From positions 1 to 32,254 of IMG/VR virus record IMGVR_UViG_3300020125_000398: 32,254 nucleotides of DNA. One strand, 5' to 3'. This DNA is from a virus. This document shows, one piece after another, positions 13,065-22,449 of this stretch. Under the pieces are notes generated by a model. That model saw only the letters and a list, made by a program, of their open reading frames with translations, made no database searches and was not told the DNA's origin. Every line of letters begins with the position of its first letter. Position 1 is the first letter of the stretch. Both the position numbers and the translations under genes were made by a program.

Positions 13065-16000
13065 TCACGCATTAGCGAGCGCTGTTCGCATTTGGGACAA
13101 CTGATTCTTCGTCTGCCTGTAGATTTCCACAGGCGACAACGATTCAGGTGAGTAGTTGTTCTGCTCGAACTTGATTACCGATGCTTCTGTACCCGTGGTA
13201 TCACTCACAGCACCCTGAGCCGCTTGTGTTGAGGATATAGAAGCAGCCTGTCCGTATGAAGTCGTTGCGACAGGGCTAGTTTCAAATATAGAATTCATCT
13301 GATCGGCAGCAGCTTGAACCTGCGTCAAATCCACTACAGGCGTTATTGTCGGGCTAACCTCCATCAGATCACTGAGAGAAGGAATCGTATTAACTGAATC
13401 GATTATCGAGTTGACCACATTCTCCACAGAGGCAGCTGGTGCATCCGCATTGTCGTCAAGACCCAGGGTCAGACCATCGATGATCTGTGTACCAATCTCG
13501 TAGAAGACCTTGGAAGGAGATCCGATGTGCAACAGTTTCTTCGCTGCCTTGGGAATGGATGACACAATGCTGATCGCCTTGGATACGACAGAACCAGCCA
13601 GACTAGCCATACCACTGATCATACCTTGAATCATTGACCAGCCAAGATTCCATCCAGCCTTCTCTATCTGAGGCTCGTACTTCCTAGCCGCTGCTGAGCA
13701 ACCATTGATGAAGTTGAGAATGGCTTGGGCACCCTTGTCGACCAGATCAACAGCTCCGGCAGATATAGCATTTATGAACTTACCGATAGAGGTCGCACCC
13801 GCGGAGACAATCTTCGAATACTGATCGCCAATACCAGTTATCAGGTGAGCTATGATGTTCCCACCCTGATTGAGTACCTTACCGATGTTATCGGAGATAC
13901 CACTCAGGAACTTAACGAGAATATTGGCACCGGAGTTGATGACCTTCCCGATGCCGTTGGCTATTGCGTTAAGTAACGTGGATATAACATTAGCTGCAGT
14001 GTTGATAACCTTGCCCAAGCTGTTGGCAATACCCTGTACGAAACTGGTCAACACACCGACACCGGCCGCTATGATCTGCGGCAAATGCGATGCTATCGAG
14101 TTCAACAAGGTGATGACAACCTGAGCAACCATGGATACAACTTGGCCTATGTTGTTCTTGACACCCGTTATGAGCGCTAACAACATAGAGAGCCCAGCTT
14201 GAACTATGGATGGATAGTTATCCTTGATTACCTTCAACGCCGCTTGAATAAGAGCATCGAATGCCTTAGCAAGCTGAGGTGCCGCTTGAATAACAGCATT
14301 GGCAAGCGCTACGAGTATCTTCCCAAGAGCTTCTACAAATTGCGGAGCAGCTGCGGCAATACTGGTTACAATTCCCAGAAGTGCAGTGACTACACCCTTG
14401 ACAAAGACAGGGATCTGATTCATGAAGTCGGTGAAACCCTTGAGTAATATCGCAATAGCGGTTGGGCCAGCTATCGCAATGGCACTCAGACCGGCTCCGA
14501 TCAGGAATATACCTGCGCCAACCAATGCAAAACCAGCACCGATAAGCGTCATAGCTGCGCCTAGAGCCAATAGAGCAGGCGCGACCGGCTCGAGTAGTAT
14601 CCCAGCAGCTCCAAGAACGACGAATGCCGCTGCCAGAGCGACCATACTCTTGATGATCTCACCCCAGGACATCTTGCCCAGTGACTGGATCGCCGGAGCT
14701 AATATGGCAATAGCACCCGCAGCTACTATCAATGCGGCAGCTCCGCCCAGACTTCCTTGCATAACGATCAAAGCAGCAGCCAAGATAGCCAGAGATGCGG
14801 CGAGAGCTATCAGACCCTTCGCAAGCTCTCCTATAGACATGCCGCCGAATGATCCAACTGCTTTGGCAATGCCCTGTAGAGCAAATGAAACCAGAAGAAG
14901 TCCAGCTGCCTGAACTGCCATAGTCGCGGGCATAGCTTGAACAGCCAATGCAATCGCAAGCAGCGCTACTGCAATAGCACCGATACCTTTACCCAGTGTC
15001 TTCAGATCCATCTTGCCGAAGGTCCCAACGGCACTGGCGATTAGTTTGAGTCCAGCACCGACTGCAATCAGACCGACGCCAATTTGAATCATCCCTGACG
15101 GGAATATCTTTGAAGCTGCGCCAATTGCGGCAAGTGAAACTGCAACCGAACCGATACCCTTACCAAGCTCGGACCAACTGAGACCACCGAAATCCTTGAC
15201 GGCACTCGCCAAGATCTTCATCGCAACTGCAATAGCTGTAATACCGACGCCAGCGGTGATCATTCCTGCTGAGCTCTCAGATAGAGGCCCAGCTGCCTTG
15301 GAGATGCCGACTAGAAGTACACCTACTCCGCCAAGACCCTTGGCAAGCTCAACCCAGCTAAGCCCTGAGAGTCCCTTGACAGCGAGTACGAGAATATCGA
15401 CAGCTGCAGCCAGCCCAATAAGTCCGGCGGAGATAAACGGGAGCTTGATGAAGCCCGTACCCGAGCTGATCTGATCGATGACCTTGAACGCACCAAGAAG
15501 CTCAGTGAATCCAATGGCCAAGGCTGCCATAGCCGTGTTCATCTTCTTTGCATCGACCATGGACAAACCGATAATCGAAGCAGCGAGAAGAGCAACTGCT
15601 ATGGCGATCTTCTCTATCGCACCAGCCTTGATACTGGTCTGCATAGAGGTTAGTACGCCAGTCAGGCCCTCGAAAGAGGAAGTGATACTCTTTAGAATTC
15701 CTCCACCGACGAGATCTGAGATCCCACCACTGAAGAACTTCTTGAAGACCAAATATATACCGCCAAGAAGCCCGGTCCTTATGAGATTCATAATACCGTT
15801 GAAGTTGATATTCTGAATCGCAGTGGAAATCAGAGTCCCGAGACTTCCAAACAGATTGGCAATACCTTGAATCGCGGGTTGAAGAACCTGGTCAGCATTC
15901 CCGAATCCAGCTACGAAGCTATCCCAGACCTTCTTGAACCCTTCCATGATCTTCTGCAGTGGAGTAATAGCAGCGCCCATTCCTCCCAGCGCAGCAGTAA

Positions 16001-17651
16001 GTCCTCCTCCAGCATTCTGACCGAACCCACTGAAGACAGTGCTGATAGCATGCCCCAGTTTTCCAATGATTGACAGCGGTGCGGCAAGAATATTTCCTAA
16101 GGTCTCAAAGAAGTTGTGAAGCCTGTCACCCTTCTTGAGAGTTTCATCAACCTTCTTCAGGAAATCGCCGATAGTTGCAGTAAGACTCAGGAAGCCACCG
16201 CCACCCTTGCTGACTGCACCGAAGACCTTGCCGAAGACGATAAATATACCGCTTAGAATCTGCTTACCAATATCAAGGATTGCAAAGAGACCCTCAAACG
16301 TACGCTTCAAGCTGTCTAGAGTCTGAGGGCTCGGCTTGAGGCTCTTGATGAAGTTGTCAAACCTGACAGTCAGGTCATAGAGTTCTTTCCCGGTTGTCGG
16401 CGGGAAAATATCGCGGAAAGCCTCTTTGACAGTCTTGGCAACTGCCCCGAGCTCTTCCCAGGCTTTCTTAATCGCATCAATCAGAACAGTTCGCCCACCA
16501 AGCTTTGCCCAATCCTCGAGCAATGTGTTCAGCTTGTAGATGGGGACTGTCAGAGCATTCTCAAGAACTACGTGTAGCCCGCTGAAGAGCTTCGTAGCGG
16601 CATTAATGTTGCCGAACAAGGTCTTGAAGATAGTGGCATATGCAGTCGCCACTTCCTCTTTCAAGGCTTCGGTCAGCTGGGTGTAAGTCTTGATATTGGT
16701 TGCAGCGCCCAGAGCAACTTTACCCATCTTCTGGATATTCTTGATCTGGTCATCCGTATAACCTTGAGCTTTCAACTGAGCTTTGGTCATATCGCCGGTA
16801 AAGCCCTGCAACGTCTGCGTCAGGACCTTACCTGTGACCCAACCACTCTTCAATGATCCTCTGAAGGTGTTACCAGCATCTGTCCACTGCTTGAAGGTCT
16901 CACCCATGTTCACACCCTTGATGGTGTGAAGAGCTTTACCCGTATTGAACAGAGCTTCCTGGAATACCTTACCACCCATACCCGCGTTTACAACTGAGTT
17001 CCAGTCTTGCAGTCCGACTTTATTAGCTGCGATAGCCTGAGACAGCTGATACATCGCAGTTGAAGCTTGTGCCGAGTTGGAACCAGATAGCGCCGCTAGG
17101 TTAGCGATACCCTTGATCGACTCAGTCGACGTCTTCAGATCGACACCGGCAGTCGTGAAGGTACCGATGTTCTTGGTCATCTCGGAGAAGTTGTATACAG
17201 TCTTGTTCGCGTAAGTGTTCAGATCGGCCAGAGCCTTGTTGACCTGATCCAAACCCTTCTTACCCGTAAGACCTGTGTTCGCCAGGATGACCTGAACCGC
17301 GTTGATCTGAGTTTCGTAGTTCTTGAAACCCGCAACGATCGGGTCGATAGTGAAAGACTTTACCAGCGATATTCCAGCGGAGACAGCTTTACTGACAATC
17401 GAGTTCAACGCTGAAATAGCAGCAATGCCTAGAAAGGAGAATTTGCTCTTGATAGAGTCAATAGCCTTGCCGATATGACCGAGGTCGACCTTGTCAGCAG
17501 AAGCGGCAACATCGTCCAAGCCTTTACCAGCGCTTGGGAATTTTAGAGACTCCTTCAGCTTGTTAAGTGCATTGATAGCCGAGTTCACACCAGTTTCGAA
17601 CTTACTGCTTTCGAAACTCATTGATACGACTTTGTCATCAATGTTTGCCAT
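13065..17651 (-). CDS. Tail tape measure protein
   Basis: The protein has 1528 residues from ATG 17651, which overlaps the previous stop as TAATG. The N-terminal third has the tape-measure core: FKNYETQINAVQVILANTG, then TYANKTVYNFSEMTKNIGTF, then GSNSAQASTAMYQLSQAIA. A very hydrophobic middle carries about five repeats of roughly 57 residues, each opening with a GGLSW-ELGKG-like motif (about 14.65-15.37 kb). The C-terminal third has about eight repeats of 22 residues of the form IGKVINTAANVISTLLNAIANG (about 13.70-14.22 kb). The common IGSPSKVFYEIGTQIIDGL motif follows. Length sets the tail length; at about 0.15 nm per residue this implies a tail of roughly 230 nm. Confidence 0.97.
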   Translation of the reverse strand: MANIDDKVVSMSFESSKFETGVNSAINALNKLKESLKFPSAGKGLDDVAASADKVDLGHIGKAIDSIKSKFSFLGIAAISALNSIVSKAVSAGISLVKSFTIDPIVAGFKNYETQINAVQVILANTGLTGKKGLDQVNKALADLNTYANKTVYNFSEMTKNIGTFTTAGVDLKTSTESIKGIANLAALSGSNSAQASTAMYQLSQAIAANKVGLQDWNSVVNAGMGGKVFQEALFNTGKALHTIKGVNMGETFKQWTDAGNTFRGSLKSGWVTGKVLTQTLQGFTGDMTKAQLKAQGYTDDQIKNIQKMGKVALGAATNIKTYTQLTEALKEEVATAYATIFKTLFGNINAATKLFSGLHVVLENALTVPIYKLNTLLEDWAKLGGRTVLIDAIKKAWEELGAVAKTVKEAFRDIFPPTTGKELYDLTVRFDNFIKSLKPSPQTLDSLKRTFEGLFAILDIGKQILSGIFIVFGKVFGAVSKGGGGFLSLTATIGDFLKKVDETLKKGDRLHNFFETLGNILAAPLSIIGKLGHAISTVFSGFGQNAGGGLTAALGGMGAAITPLQKIMEGFKKVWDSFVAGFGNADQVLQPAIQGIANLFGSLGTLISTAIQNINFNGIMNLIRTGLLGGIYLVFKKFFSGGISDLVGGGILKSITSSFEGLTGVLTSMQTSIKAGAIEKIAIAVALLAASIIGLSMVDAKKMNTAMAALAIGFTELLGAFKVIDQISSGTGFIKLPFISAGLIGLAAAVDILVLAVKGLSGLSWVELAKGLGGVGVLLVGISKAAGPLSESSAGMITAGVGITAIAVAMKILASAVKDFGGLSWSELGKGIGSVAVSLAAIGAASKIFPSGMIQIGVGLIAVGAGLKLIASAVGTFGKMDLKTLGKGIGAIAVALLAIALAVQAMPATMAVQAAGLLLVSFALQGIAKAVGSFGGMSIGELAKGLIALAASLAILAAALIVMQGSLGGAAALIVAAGAIAILAPAIQSLGKMSWGEIIKSMVALAAAFVVLGAAGILLEPVAPALLALGAAMTLIGAGFALVGAGIFLIGAGLSAIAIAGPTAIAILLKGFTDFMNQIPVFVKGVVTALLGIVTSIAAAAPQFVEALGKILVALANAVIQAAPQLAKAFDALIQAALKVIKDNYPSIVQAGLSMLLALITGVKNNIGQVVSMVAQVVITLLNSIASHLPQIIAAGVGVLTSFVQGIANSLGKVINTAANVISTLLNAIANGIGKVINSGANILVKFLSGISDNIGKVLNQGGNIIAHLITGIGDQYSKIVSAGATSIGKFINAISAGAVDLVDKGAQAILNFINGCSAAARKYEPQIEKAGWNLGWSMIQGMISGMASLAGSVVSKAISIVSSIPKAAKKLLHIGSPSKVFYEIGTQIIDGLTLGLDDNADAPAASVENVVNSIIDSVNTIPSLSDLMEVSPTITPVVDLTQVQAAADQMNSIFETSPVATTSYGQAASISSTQAAQGAVSDTTGTEASVIKFEQNNYSPESLSPVEIYRQTKNQLSQMRTALANA
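13700..14220 (-). repeat. About eight 66-base coding repeats in the tape measure
   Basis: Successive blocks of 22 residues align: NSLGKVINTAANVISTLLNAIA, then GIGKVINSGANILVKFLSGI, then NIGKVLNQGGNIIAHLITGI, then a copy beginning YSKIVSAGATS. Each ends in a hydrophobic helix. The DNA copies have diverged, so no exact long repeat is seen. Copy number differences between relatives would change tail length. Confidence 0.75.
14650..15370 (-). repeat. Five roughly 57-residue repeats in the tape measure
   Basis: Motifs GLSWVELAKG, GLSWSELGKG, GKMDLKTLGKG, GGMSIGELAKG and GKMSWGEIIKS recur at about 165-175 base intervals. Each is followed by two alanine-rich hydrophobic helices. The region probably forms the membrane-active part of the tape measure that helps DNA cross the host membrane; that role is inferred. 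Confidence 0.7.
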
Positions 17652-18031
17652 TAAACTTTGGTCACCTCCTTCCAAGCATCGGCTGCTATTCGATCAAATA
17701 TAGGACGTATCGCAGGCATGATGTAGTCTCGCCCTTGAACGTACCCACCAGTACCTGTTCCATGCCCATATTCCAGCAGTATGGCAATCGGTCGACCGGC
17801 TACGACATGACTGTTATGCCAACGAATAGAATAGTACCCTCTTCGTTGAACAATCTCGAAATACCAGGAAGCTGCGGTCAAACCAGTATCCGTTGGAGTA
17901 GCGTTGGACAGCGCTGCTACGCCAAGTGACCCATATTTACCAAGAGTAGCGTACAGATCATCTTTGCTCAGATGACTCAAATATCGTTCTGTGTTATTGA
18001 ATGAGCCCTTCTGTGTAATTTCGATTCCCAT
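17651..18031 (-). CDS. HK97 gp10-like tail completion or neck protein
   Basis: The protein has 126 residues. The core ATPTDTGLTAASWYFEIVQRRG, then WHNSHVVAGRPIAILLEYGHGT, then YIMPAIRPIFDRIA, is the signature of the HK97 gp10/phage tail completion family, which acts at the head-tail or tube-terminator joint. In the usual order this gene sits between head closure and tail terminator genes. Here it has been displaced to just before the tape measure, and six genes separate it from the head-closure candidate at 23617. Its stop overlaps the tape-measure start (TAATG). Confidence 0.85.
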   Translation of the reverse strand: MGIEITQKGSFNNTERYLSHLSKDDLYATLGKYGSLGVAALSNATPTDTGLTAASWYFEIVQRRGYYSIRWHNSHVVAGRPIAILLEYGHGTGTGGYVQGRDYIMPAIRPIFDRIAADAWKEVTKV

Positions 18032-18037
18032 AAGTCA

Positions 18038-18916
18038 TCAGGCTGCAGTAAGTCGAATGGTCACTGCACCTGGATCACTGGGAACTCTGTGTCCTGCCGA
18101 CGAACCATACACGTTTGGGAGCCCGTCAATGGGTGTGGTCTTTCCTCCACCGGCATATCCACCCATGACATTAGCCGCACCACTGGGATTATCGGTAGTC
18201 GCGGCACTTCCTGGCCCATAAACTACCTGATCTGCAGGATTGTATGAGCCTCGTCCCCCTGCGGTACCAGCGTTGCAAGTAACTGGCGGAGAGCCGTACT
18301 TACCTACACCTCCAGCGCCCCCACCCCCACCTTGACCAATGGTCCCATCCCAGGTACCGTCAGCGCCAGGTGTTCCAGCAACACCAGGGCCAGTTGCAGA
18401 AGGTGTACCAGCGACTCCACCCTTTCCACCACCTCCCGGTGTGATGCTGTTTCCCACTCCACCGTCGCCACCGTTAGCCTGCGTAGGGACAGTTACGGAG
18501 TTTGATTGGGCTCTCTTACCACCCTTTCCTCCTGAGGCTCGGCAAGTAGTTCCATTGAATGAGGAATATCCACCATCTCCACCATCAGTGGTAACAGCTG
18601 GGTTGTTTTGGTCCTCCGTTCCCAAAAGTCCCCCGGAGCCAATTACCACTGGACATGAAGCAGGTAGTGCCGATAGCAATCCCTGAACTCGGTGAAGACC
18701 TCCGCCTCCTCCGATCCCGCCAGGACTTCGAACCAGAGTACCCGTGTTAGCAGTATTGATACCGCCGCCCATACCACCTCCACCACCAATGCAGATAACA
18801 TCGAAATCGGTGTAACCCATGGCAGTATACTTGGTCGGATCAAAATTCTGGTTCACTATGAACTTGATCACCAATGGATCTGGGCGAATTAAACTTCCTG
18901 CAAGCTCGAATCTCAT
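18038..18916 (-). CDS. Glycine-rich tail protein
   Basis: The protein has 292 residues from ATG 18916, with CAGGAG upstream and a TAATG overlap. A short N-terminal segment (MRFELAGSLIRPDPLVIKFI) and YTDFDVICIGGGGGMGGG lead to a long stretch dominated by glycine runs (GGGGG, GGDGG, GGGGKGG). The C-terminus closes with VPSDPGAVTIRLTAA. Phage proteins of this pattern are adhesins or fibre tips, where glycine-rich polyproline-II helices display surface-exposed loops for receptor binding. It lies in an unusual fibre cluster upstream of the tape measure, not downstream of the tail tip. Confidence 0.83.
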   Translation of the reverse strand: MRFELAGSLIRPDPLVIKFIVNQNFDPTKYTAMGYTDFDVICIGGGGGMGGGINTANTGTLVRSPGGIGGGGGLHRVQGLLSALPASCPVVIGSGGLLGTEDQNNPAVTTDGGDGGYSSFNGTTCRASGGKGGKRAQSNSVTVPTQANGGDGGVGNSITPGGGGKGGVAGTPSATGPGVAGTPGADGTWDGTIGQGGGGGAGGVGKYGSPPVTCNAGTAGGRGSYNPADQVVYGPGSAATTDNPSGAANVMGGYAGGGKTTPIDGLPNVYGSSAGHRVPSDPGAVTIRLTAA

Positions 18917-19314
18917 TAGAGCTCCTGAACAGAAAGCTGACCTTCTTGCATAGTCCAAATATTAGCGACACTTGACGAAACACTCATGTACACTGTATGA
19001 AACCCTGCTCCCAGTCGCATAATACGAGATCCAGATGATATGCCATGAACGTATTGCTGTGCTGCAGCAGCAATTTCTACTTGGGTATAAAGACCCGTTC
19101 CATCGACAAATACTTGACGATTAAGTCCTGACAAAGTAGAACTGCTATCATGATTAGTGTTAACGTGATGGTAAATTCGAAATAATCCGGCTCGTTCAAG
19201 TTTAAAATTAAGTGTAGCTACTGTAAGGGCAGGAGAAGCTGGTACTGCTCCACCAGAAGCTACCACTTCAAGTCCCAATTTAGGAAAAGCAGCATCAACA
19301 GTTTTTGATCTCAT
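18916..19314 (-). CDS. Small beta-rich tail fibre companion
   Basis: The protein has 132 residues, with ATG 19314 overlapping the LamG gene's stop (ATGA). The sequence is beta-strand-like: TVATLNFKLERAGLFRIYHHVNTNHDSSS, then QVFVDGTGLYTQVEIAAA, then RLGAGFHTVYMSVSSSV. This fits a small jelly-roll-like module. No catalytic motif. Its place between the LamG protein and the glycine-rich protein suggests a fibre subunit or chaperone. It could also be a C1q/TNF-like receptor-binding head; this is a guess from strand pattern only. Confidence 0.78.
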   Translation of the reverse strand: MRSKTVDAAFPKLGLEVVASGGAVPASPALTVATLNFKLERAGLFRIYHHVNTNHDSSSTLSGLNRQVFVDGTGLYTQVEIAAAAQQYVHGISSGSRIMRLGAGFHTVYMSVSSSVANIWTMQEGQLSVQEL

Positions 19315-21062
19315 GCCGCAACCCTCAAATCCACTTGTGCAACATTTTCTAGAGAATCAAACACAGCCAAAATATCAGTTGCACTCATAGCTTCAACATG
19401 ATCGCCGACATTCTTTGGAGATGGTGCCAATGTTTGCGAAACTTTGGAATATAGCTTTGTTATGTCTTCAATAGTCAGCGCGTAATTGCATATGAATACG
19501 CCATCAGCCTGTCCAGTATACACTTGAGCGCCCCATGTGGAAGTCCCAATACGAAGACCATTGGCGCCCATAAGAGTAAGTGCATTCATAACCGTTGATT
19601 CAGCTACAAGTTTCCCGTCAAGATACAATTTGCGTTTCACACCATCAGTGGCAGCATTATCCTCAACTGCAACAGCATGATGCCATTGTCCATCGCAAGC
19701 ATAAGGACCTATTATTGCATCTGCACCATTGGTGAAGAAAATCGAACCATTAGAAACTCCCAAACGAGCATCGGCTGCGCCCAATGCTGTGCCGCCATAC
19801 CCCACAATTGTACCTACATTAGCAGATGATGATTTAAACCAACAACCATACGATCGTGAATTCAGAGCAGCTGGTAACCCGGCGTCCGTCGAAGCCAATG
19901 ATTGAGCACCGTTGAAGTTATACGCATTCCCGGCACTACCATCTGAACCAGCTACACTCACTGCATTGCCCGGATTAGTCAATGCTGCGCCATTTGAACC
20001 TTCATCCCCAAGCGATCCACCTGAGAAATTGTAAAGGCGCAATGGCTGAGTTGAGAAATCAGCAGCAACAAATGTCGCACCACGACGACGCCGACGAATA
20101 TTGATCGAAGCCCTTGAAGGAACGGCAGCAAGTGTATGCGGAATCCTAGCGCAATAAAGATTACGAATCTGATCTTCAGAAAGCACATCCGCCGTAATAA
20201 AAGCTTCGTCAACACGACCCAAATGCTGAAATTGACCAACGGTACCCGCATCTGCGCTACGACAACCAATGTTCAATGGGGCTGATCCAGAAAACATAGG
20301 AAAGGAAAAACTGCCAATACCCTCTAAAACCCCATCTACATAAAGTTTTGTATACACACCATCATGCACAGCCACAGCAAAATGCCAACTATTATCAGTA
20401 ACATCAGTTACACCTGTTACTGTATATGAATTGTTGCTACCATCAGGACAAACGCCAAAACGAACAGCGTTTACATCCGTAATCATCAATGAATAGATTT
20501 GCTGAGGCGCCGACGCGTATTTGTCGACAAGCATTTGATACGTGCCCTTCTTGGCTGTGCGAACCCAACATCCAACCGATCCAGTTTTAATTCGAAACGG
20601 ATCATTTGCTCCTGTATCTGGAATATAAAGCGCTTGTCCGCCAGCAGCAGAAAAGAGTGCCGCTGTTGCAGCCCCACCATTAATACCAGTAACAAATGAT
20701 ACTGGACCTTTGACAGTAAGATTACGTCCATTACCACTTACGTCACTGAGATCCGAAAGATTCCACAAACCAAGAGGTGCAGACAATCCCATATTCGTGA
20801 AATCAGCGGCCGTAAGTTGACGACCAGCACGAATCTGGTTGATGATGCCTACATCAGACACAGATATAGCATTAAGCACAACAAGATCTGACCCAACCGG
20901 ACCTGGATCACCTTTAGGACCTTTAACACTTCCTGCGTTGATCTGAGTTCCATCGTGTTTGGTGAGAATCAGATTACCACTAGCGTCAACGTCACCATCC
21001 ACAACCGAGGCAGCTTCAATTGCCAACATCCGGTCAGCGGTAAGACTTGTAACTGTAGTCAT
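19311..21062 (-). CDS. Tail fibre with collagen-like stretch and two LamG domains
   Basis: The protein has 583 residues, with GAGGAGGTGAA before the ATG. The N-terminus (TSLTADRMLAIEAASVVDG, then LILTKHDGTQINAG) is a common head of minor tail proteins in actinobacteriophages. A short collagen-like GPKGDPGPVG lies at about 48-57. Two concanavalin/LamG-like units follow, at about 90-305 (GCWVRTAKKG, NSWHFAVAVHDGVYTKLYVDGVLEG) and about 340-545 (YGCWFKSSSANVG, QWHHAVAVEDNAATDG, RKLYLDGKLVAES). The repeated WHxAVAV and KLYxDG motifs support internal duplication. LamG folds bind sugars, so host glycan binding is likely. Codon use looks more A/T-rich than in neighbouring tail genes. Confidence 0.9.
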   Translation of the reverse strand: MTTVTSLTADRMLAIEAASVVDGDVDASGNLILTKHDGTQINAGSVKGPKGDPGPVGSDLVVLNAISVSDVGIINQIRAGRQLTAADFTNMGLSAPLGLWNLSDLSDVSGNGRNLTVKGPVSFVTGINGGAATAALFSAAGGQALYIPDTGANDPFRIKTGSVGCWVRTAKKGTYQMLVDKYASAPQQIYSLMITDVNAVRFGVCPDGSNNSYTVTGVTDVTDNSWHFAVAVHDGVYTKLYVDGVLEGIGSFSFPMFSGSAPLNIGCRSADAGTVGQFQHLGRVDEAFITADVLSEDQIRNLYCARIPHTLAAVPSRASINIRRRRRGATFVAADFSTQPLRLYNFSGGSLGDEGSNGAALTNPGNAVSVAGSDGSAGNAYNFNGAQSLASTDAGLPAALNSRSYGCWFKSSSANVGTIVGYGGTALGAADARLGVSNGSIFFTNGADAIIGPYACDGQWHHAVAVEDNAATDGVKRKLYLDGKLVAESTVMNALTLMGANGLRIGTSTWGAQVYTGQADGVFICNYALTIEDITKLYSKVSQTLAPSPKNVGDHVEAMSATDILAVFDSLENVAQVDLRVAA

Positions 21063-21071
21063 TTCACCTCC

Positions 21072-21875
21072 TCAGTCTGGATTTGTGGTAGAAATCTGAT
21101 ATGTGGTCACATCCAAATATACAACGTCAGCATTATCTATCTGGAACGTAGTCGGGTTGATCATAGTGATGTAGTTGTCACTTGCATCAATAGCTTTCCA
21201 CGTACCATCACCATTATCGATAATGACAAGCGACCCCAGTGAAGCAAAAAGATCCAGAAGTTCATTCATCGACGGAAAATATGGATCACTGTCAGCTGAT
21301 CCATAGAGAATGTCTTCTATACCTTGCAGCACCTCAAGTGGAGTGTCGTTGGAATCGATGGAAACGTGAACCGTGGGCCTATACTTACCTGTCCTTGGCG
21401 GAGTACCACTCAACGTCCAAGAGAATTCAATCGGCTGAAGCGCTGTACCCGTGAGTGTGGGGTATACAACAGTATCTGGATCAGCTACAAGATTGTAAAG
21501 CAGATGAATCTTGTAACCATGATCTATACCGTCTAGATCATTTCCCACCATTGTCCGATAAGATAGGTTGAAGCTCTTGGATGGCTGATTGTAGAAGAGC
21601 AATCCGTCGGAAGCAGAGACAACTCCATTGATTGAATCGAATTCTTCCGGATAGGTGAATGCTTTGAGTTTACCGGAAAAATCCCCCGGAAGAATATTGT
21701 CCAAATACTTTACACCATCAAGGTAAAACGATTTCAGTTCTACGGTAGAAGTCTCTTCCACAGAAGTGATTCCGTTCCAAGCTACTCCCGATCCGTTCTG
21801 TAGATAAAGAACTCCACGATCGACGCCAGTTTGATAAGTTCGTTCACCTGATTTGTCCCAAACAAGAGCTGTCAT
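21072..21875 (-). CDS. Second major-tail-protein paralogue
   Basis: The protein has 267 residues from ATG 21875 (MTALVWDKSGERTYQTG), with AAGGGGGTGA upstream overlapping the chaperone's stop. A longer frame to 21914 is not needed. It matches the major tail protein at 22450-23328 block by block: ALVWDKSGERTYQTGVDRGVLYL against ALEWDKVGERLYETGVDHGVLYI; YRTMVGNDLDGIDHGYKIHLLY against YRTRVGNDLDGTDHGYKLHLIY. It lacks the first paralogue's Ig-like tail but has its own short beta end with DNGDGTWKA. It may form a minor tube ring or a fibre attachment collar. Confidence 0.9.
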   Translation of the reverse strand: MTALVWDKSGERTYQTGVDRGVLYLQNGSGVAWNGITSVEETSTVELKSFYLDGVKYLDNILPGDFSGKLKAFTYPEEFDSINGVVSASDGLLFYNQPSKSFNLSYRTMVGNDLDGIDHGYKIHLLYNLVADPDTVVYPTLTGTALQPIEFSWTLSGTPPRTGKYRPTVHVSIDSNDTPLEVLQGIEDILYGSADSDPYFPSMNELLDLFASLGSLVIIDNGDGTWKAIDASDNYITMINPTTFQIDNADVVYLDVTTYQISTTNPD

Positions 21876-21876
21876 G

Positions 21877-22419
21877 TCACCCCCTTGTGCCCAATTGTGC
21901 CCTGCGTTGAGCATTGAGTTCTCGATTTCGAGCTGCGATTTCGGCTCGACTCATCTTCTGCGGTTTCGCTTGCTTGATGTTGCATACTCGAATCAAAGTA
22001 AACAATCGATTGAGGTGCCATCTTTCACATTCGAATGGGATTTCGAAAGCAATCATCCAATAGTAGATGACTTCCGAAGTAATCACTTCCCGGCTTCGTG
22101 GGGTTCCTGGTTGATCACTGAACCAAGTGGCAGTCATCTTGGCGTCGATGTAATTGTTGATTTCTGAGATGTTCGATTCAGAGAGTTTGCGGAAAATTTC
22201 CTCCGGAGGATTTTCAGTCAATGTCATTGCTTTTACGTAGCCGAGAACTTCCTCTACCGTCTTTTCAGTAGAGGCAAGAAACGGCTTCTCGTAAATTGAC
22301 TCCCATTTTGAAAGTGAGACCAGAGAATGCTCTAGCTCCAAAGTGAAGTCGTCTCGAGTAACGAACTCTTGACTTTCATCATCGAACATTTCGACGCCTG
22401 GAACTACAATCTTGAGCAT
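21877..22419 (-). CDS. Tail assembly chaperone
   Basis: The protein has 180 residues, and GAGGAGAC lies before the ATG. It opens [39 protein letters not shown] and continues with [22 protein letters not shown] and [21 protein letters not shown]. These are typical of the tail-assembly-chaperone family between the major tail and tape-measure genes of Gram-positive phages. These proteins bind the tape measure during tail assembly. A lysine/arginine-rich C-terminus ends at AQLGTRG. The classical downstream frameshift product is not obvious; see the finding on the GGGGGTGA overlap. Confidence 0.87.
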   Translation of the reverse strand: MLKIVVPGVEMFDDESQEFVTRDDFTLELEHSLVSLSKWESIYEKPFLASTEKTVEEVLGYVKAMTLTENPPEEIFRKLSESNISEINNYIDAKMTATWFSDQPGTPRSREVITSEVIYYWMIAFEIPFECERWHLNRLFTLIRVCNIKQAKPQKMSRAEIAARNRELNAQRRAQLGTRG

Positions 22420-22449
22420 TCCCTAGTCTCCTCTCACAGCAGCCCCATC

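Noticed and set aside
18038-18916. Repetitive sequence that might suggest a CRISPR array or tandem repeat.
   Set aside because: The repetition is glycine codon runs in an intact reading frame; there are no equal repeats with spacers.
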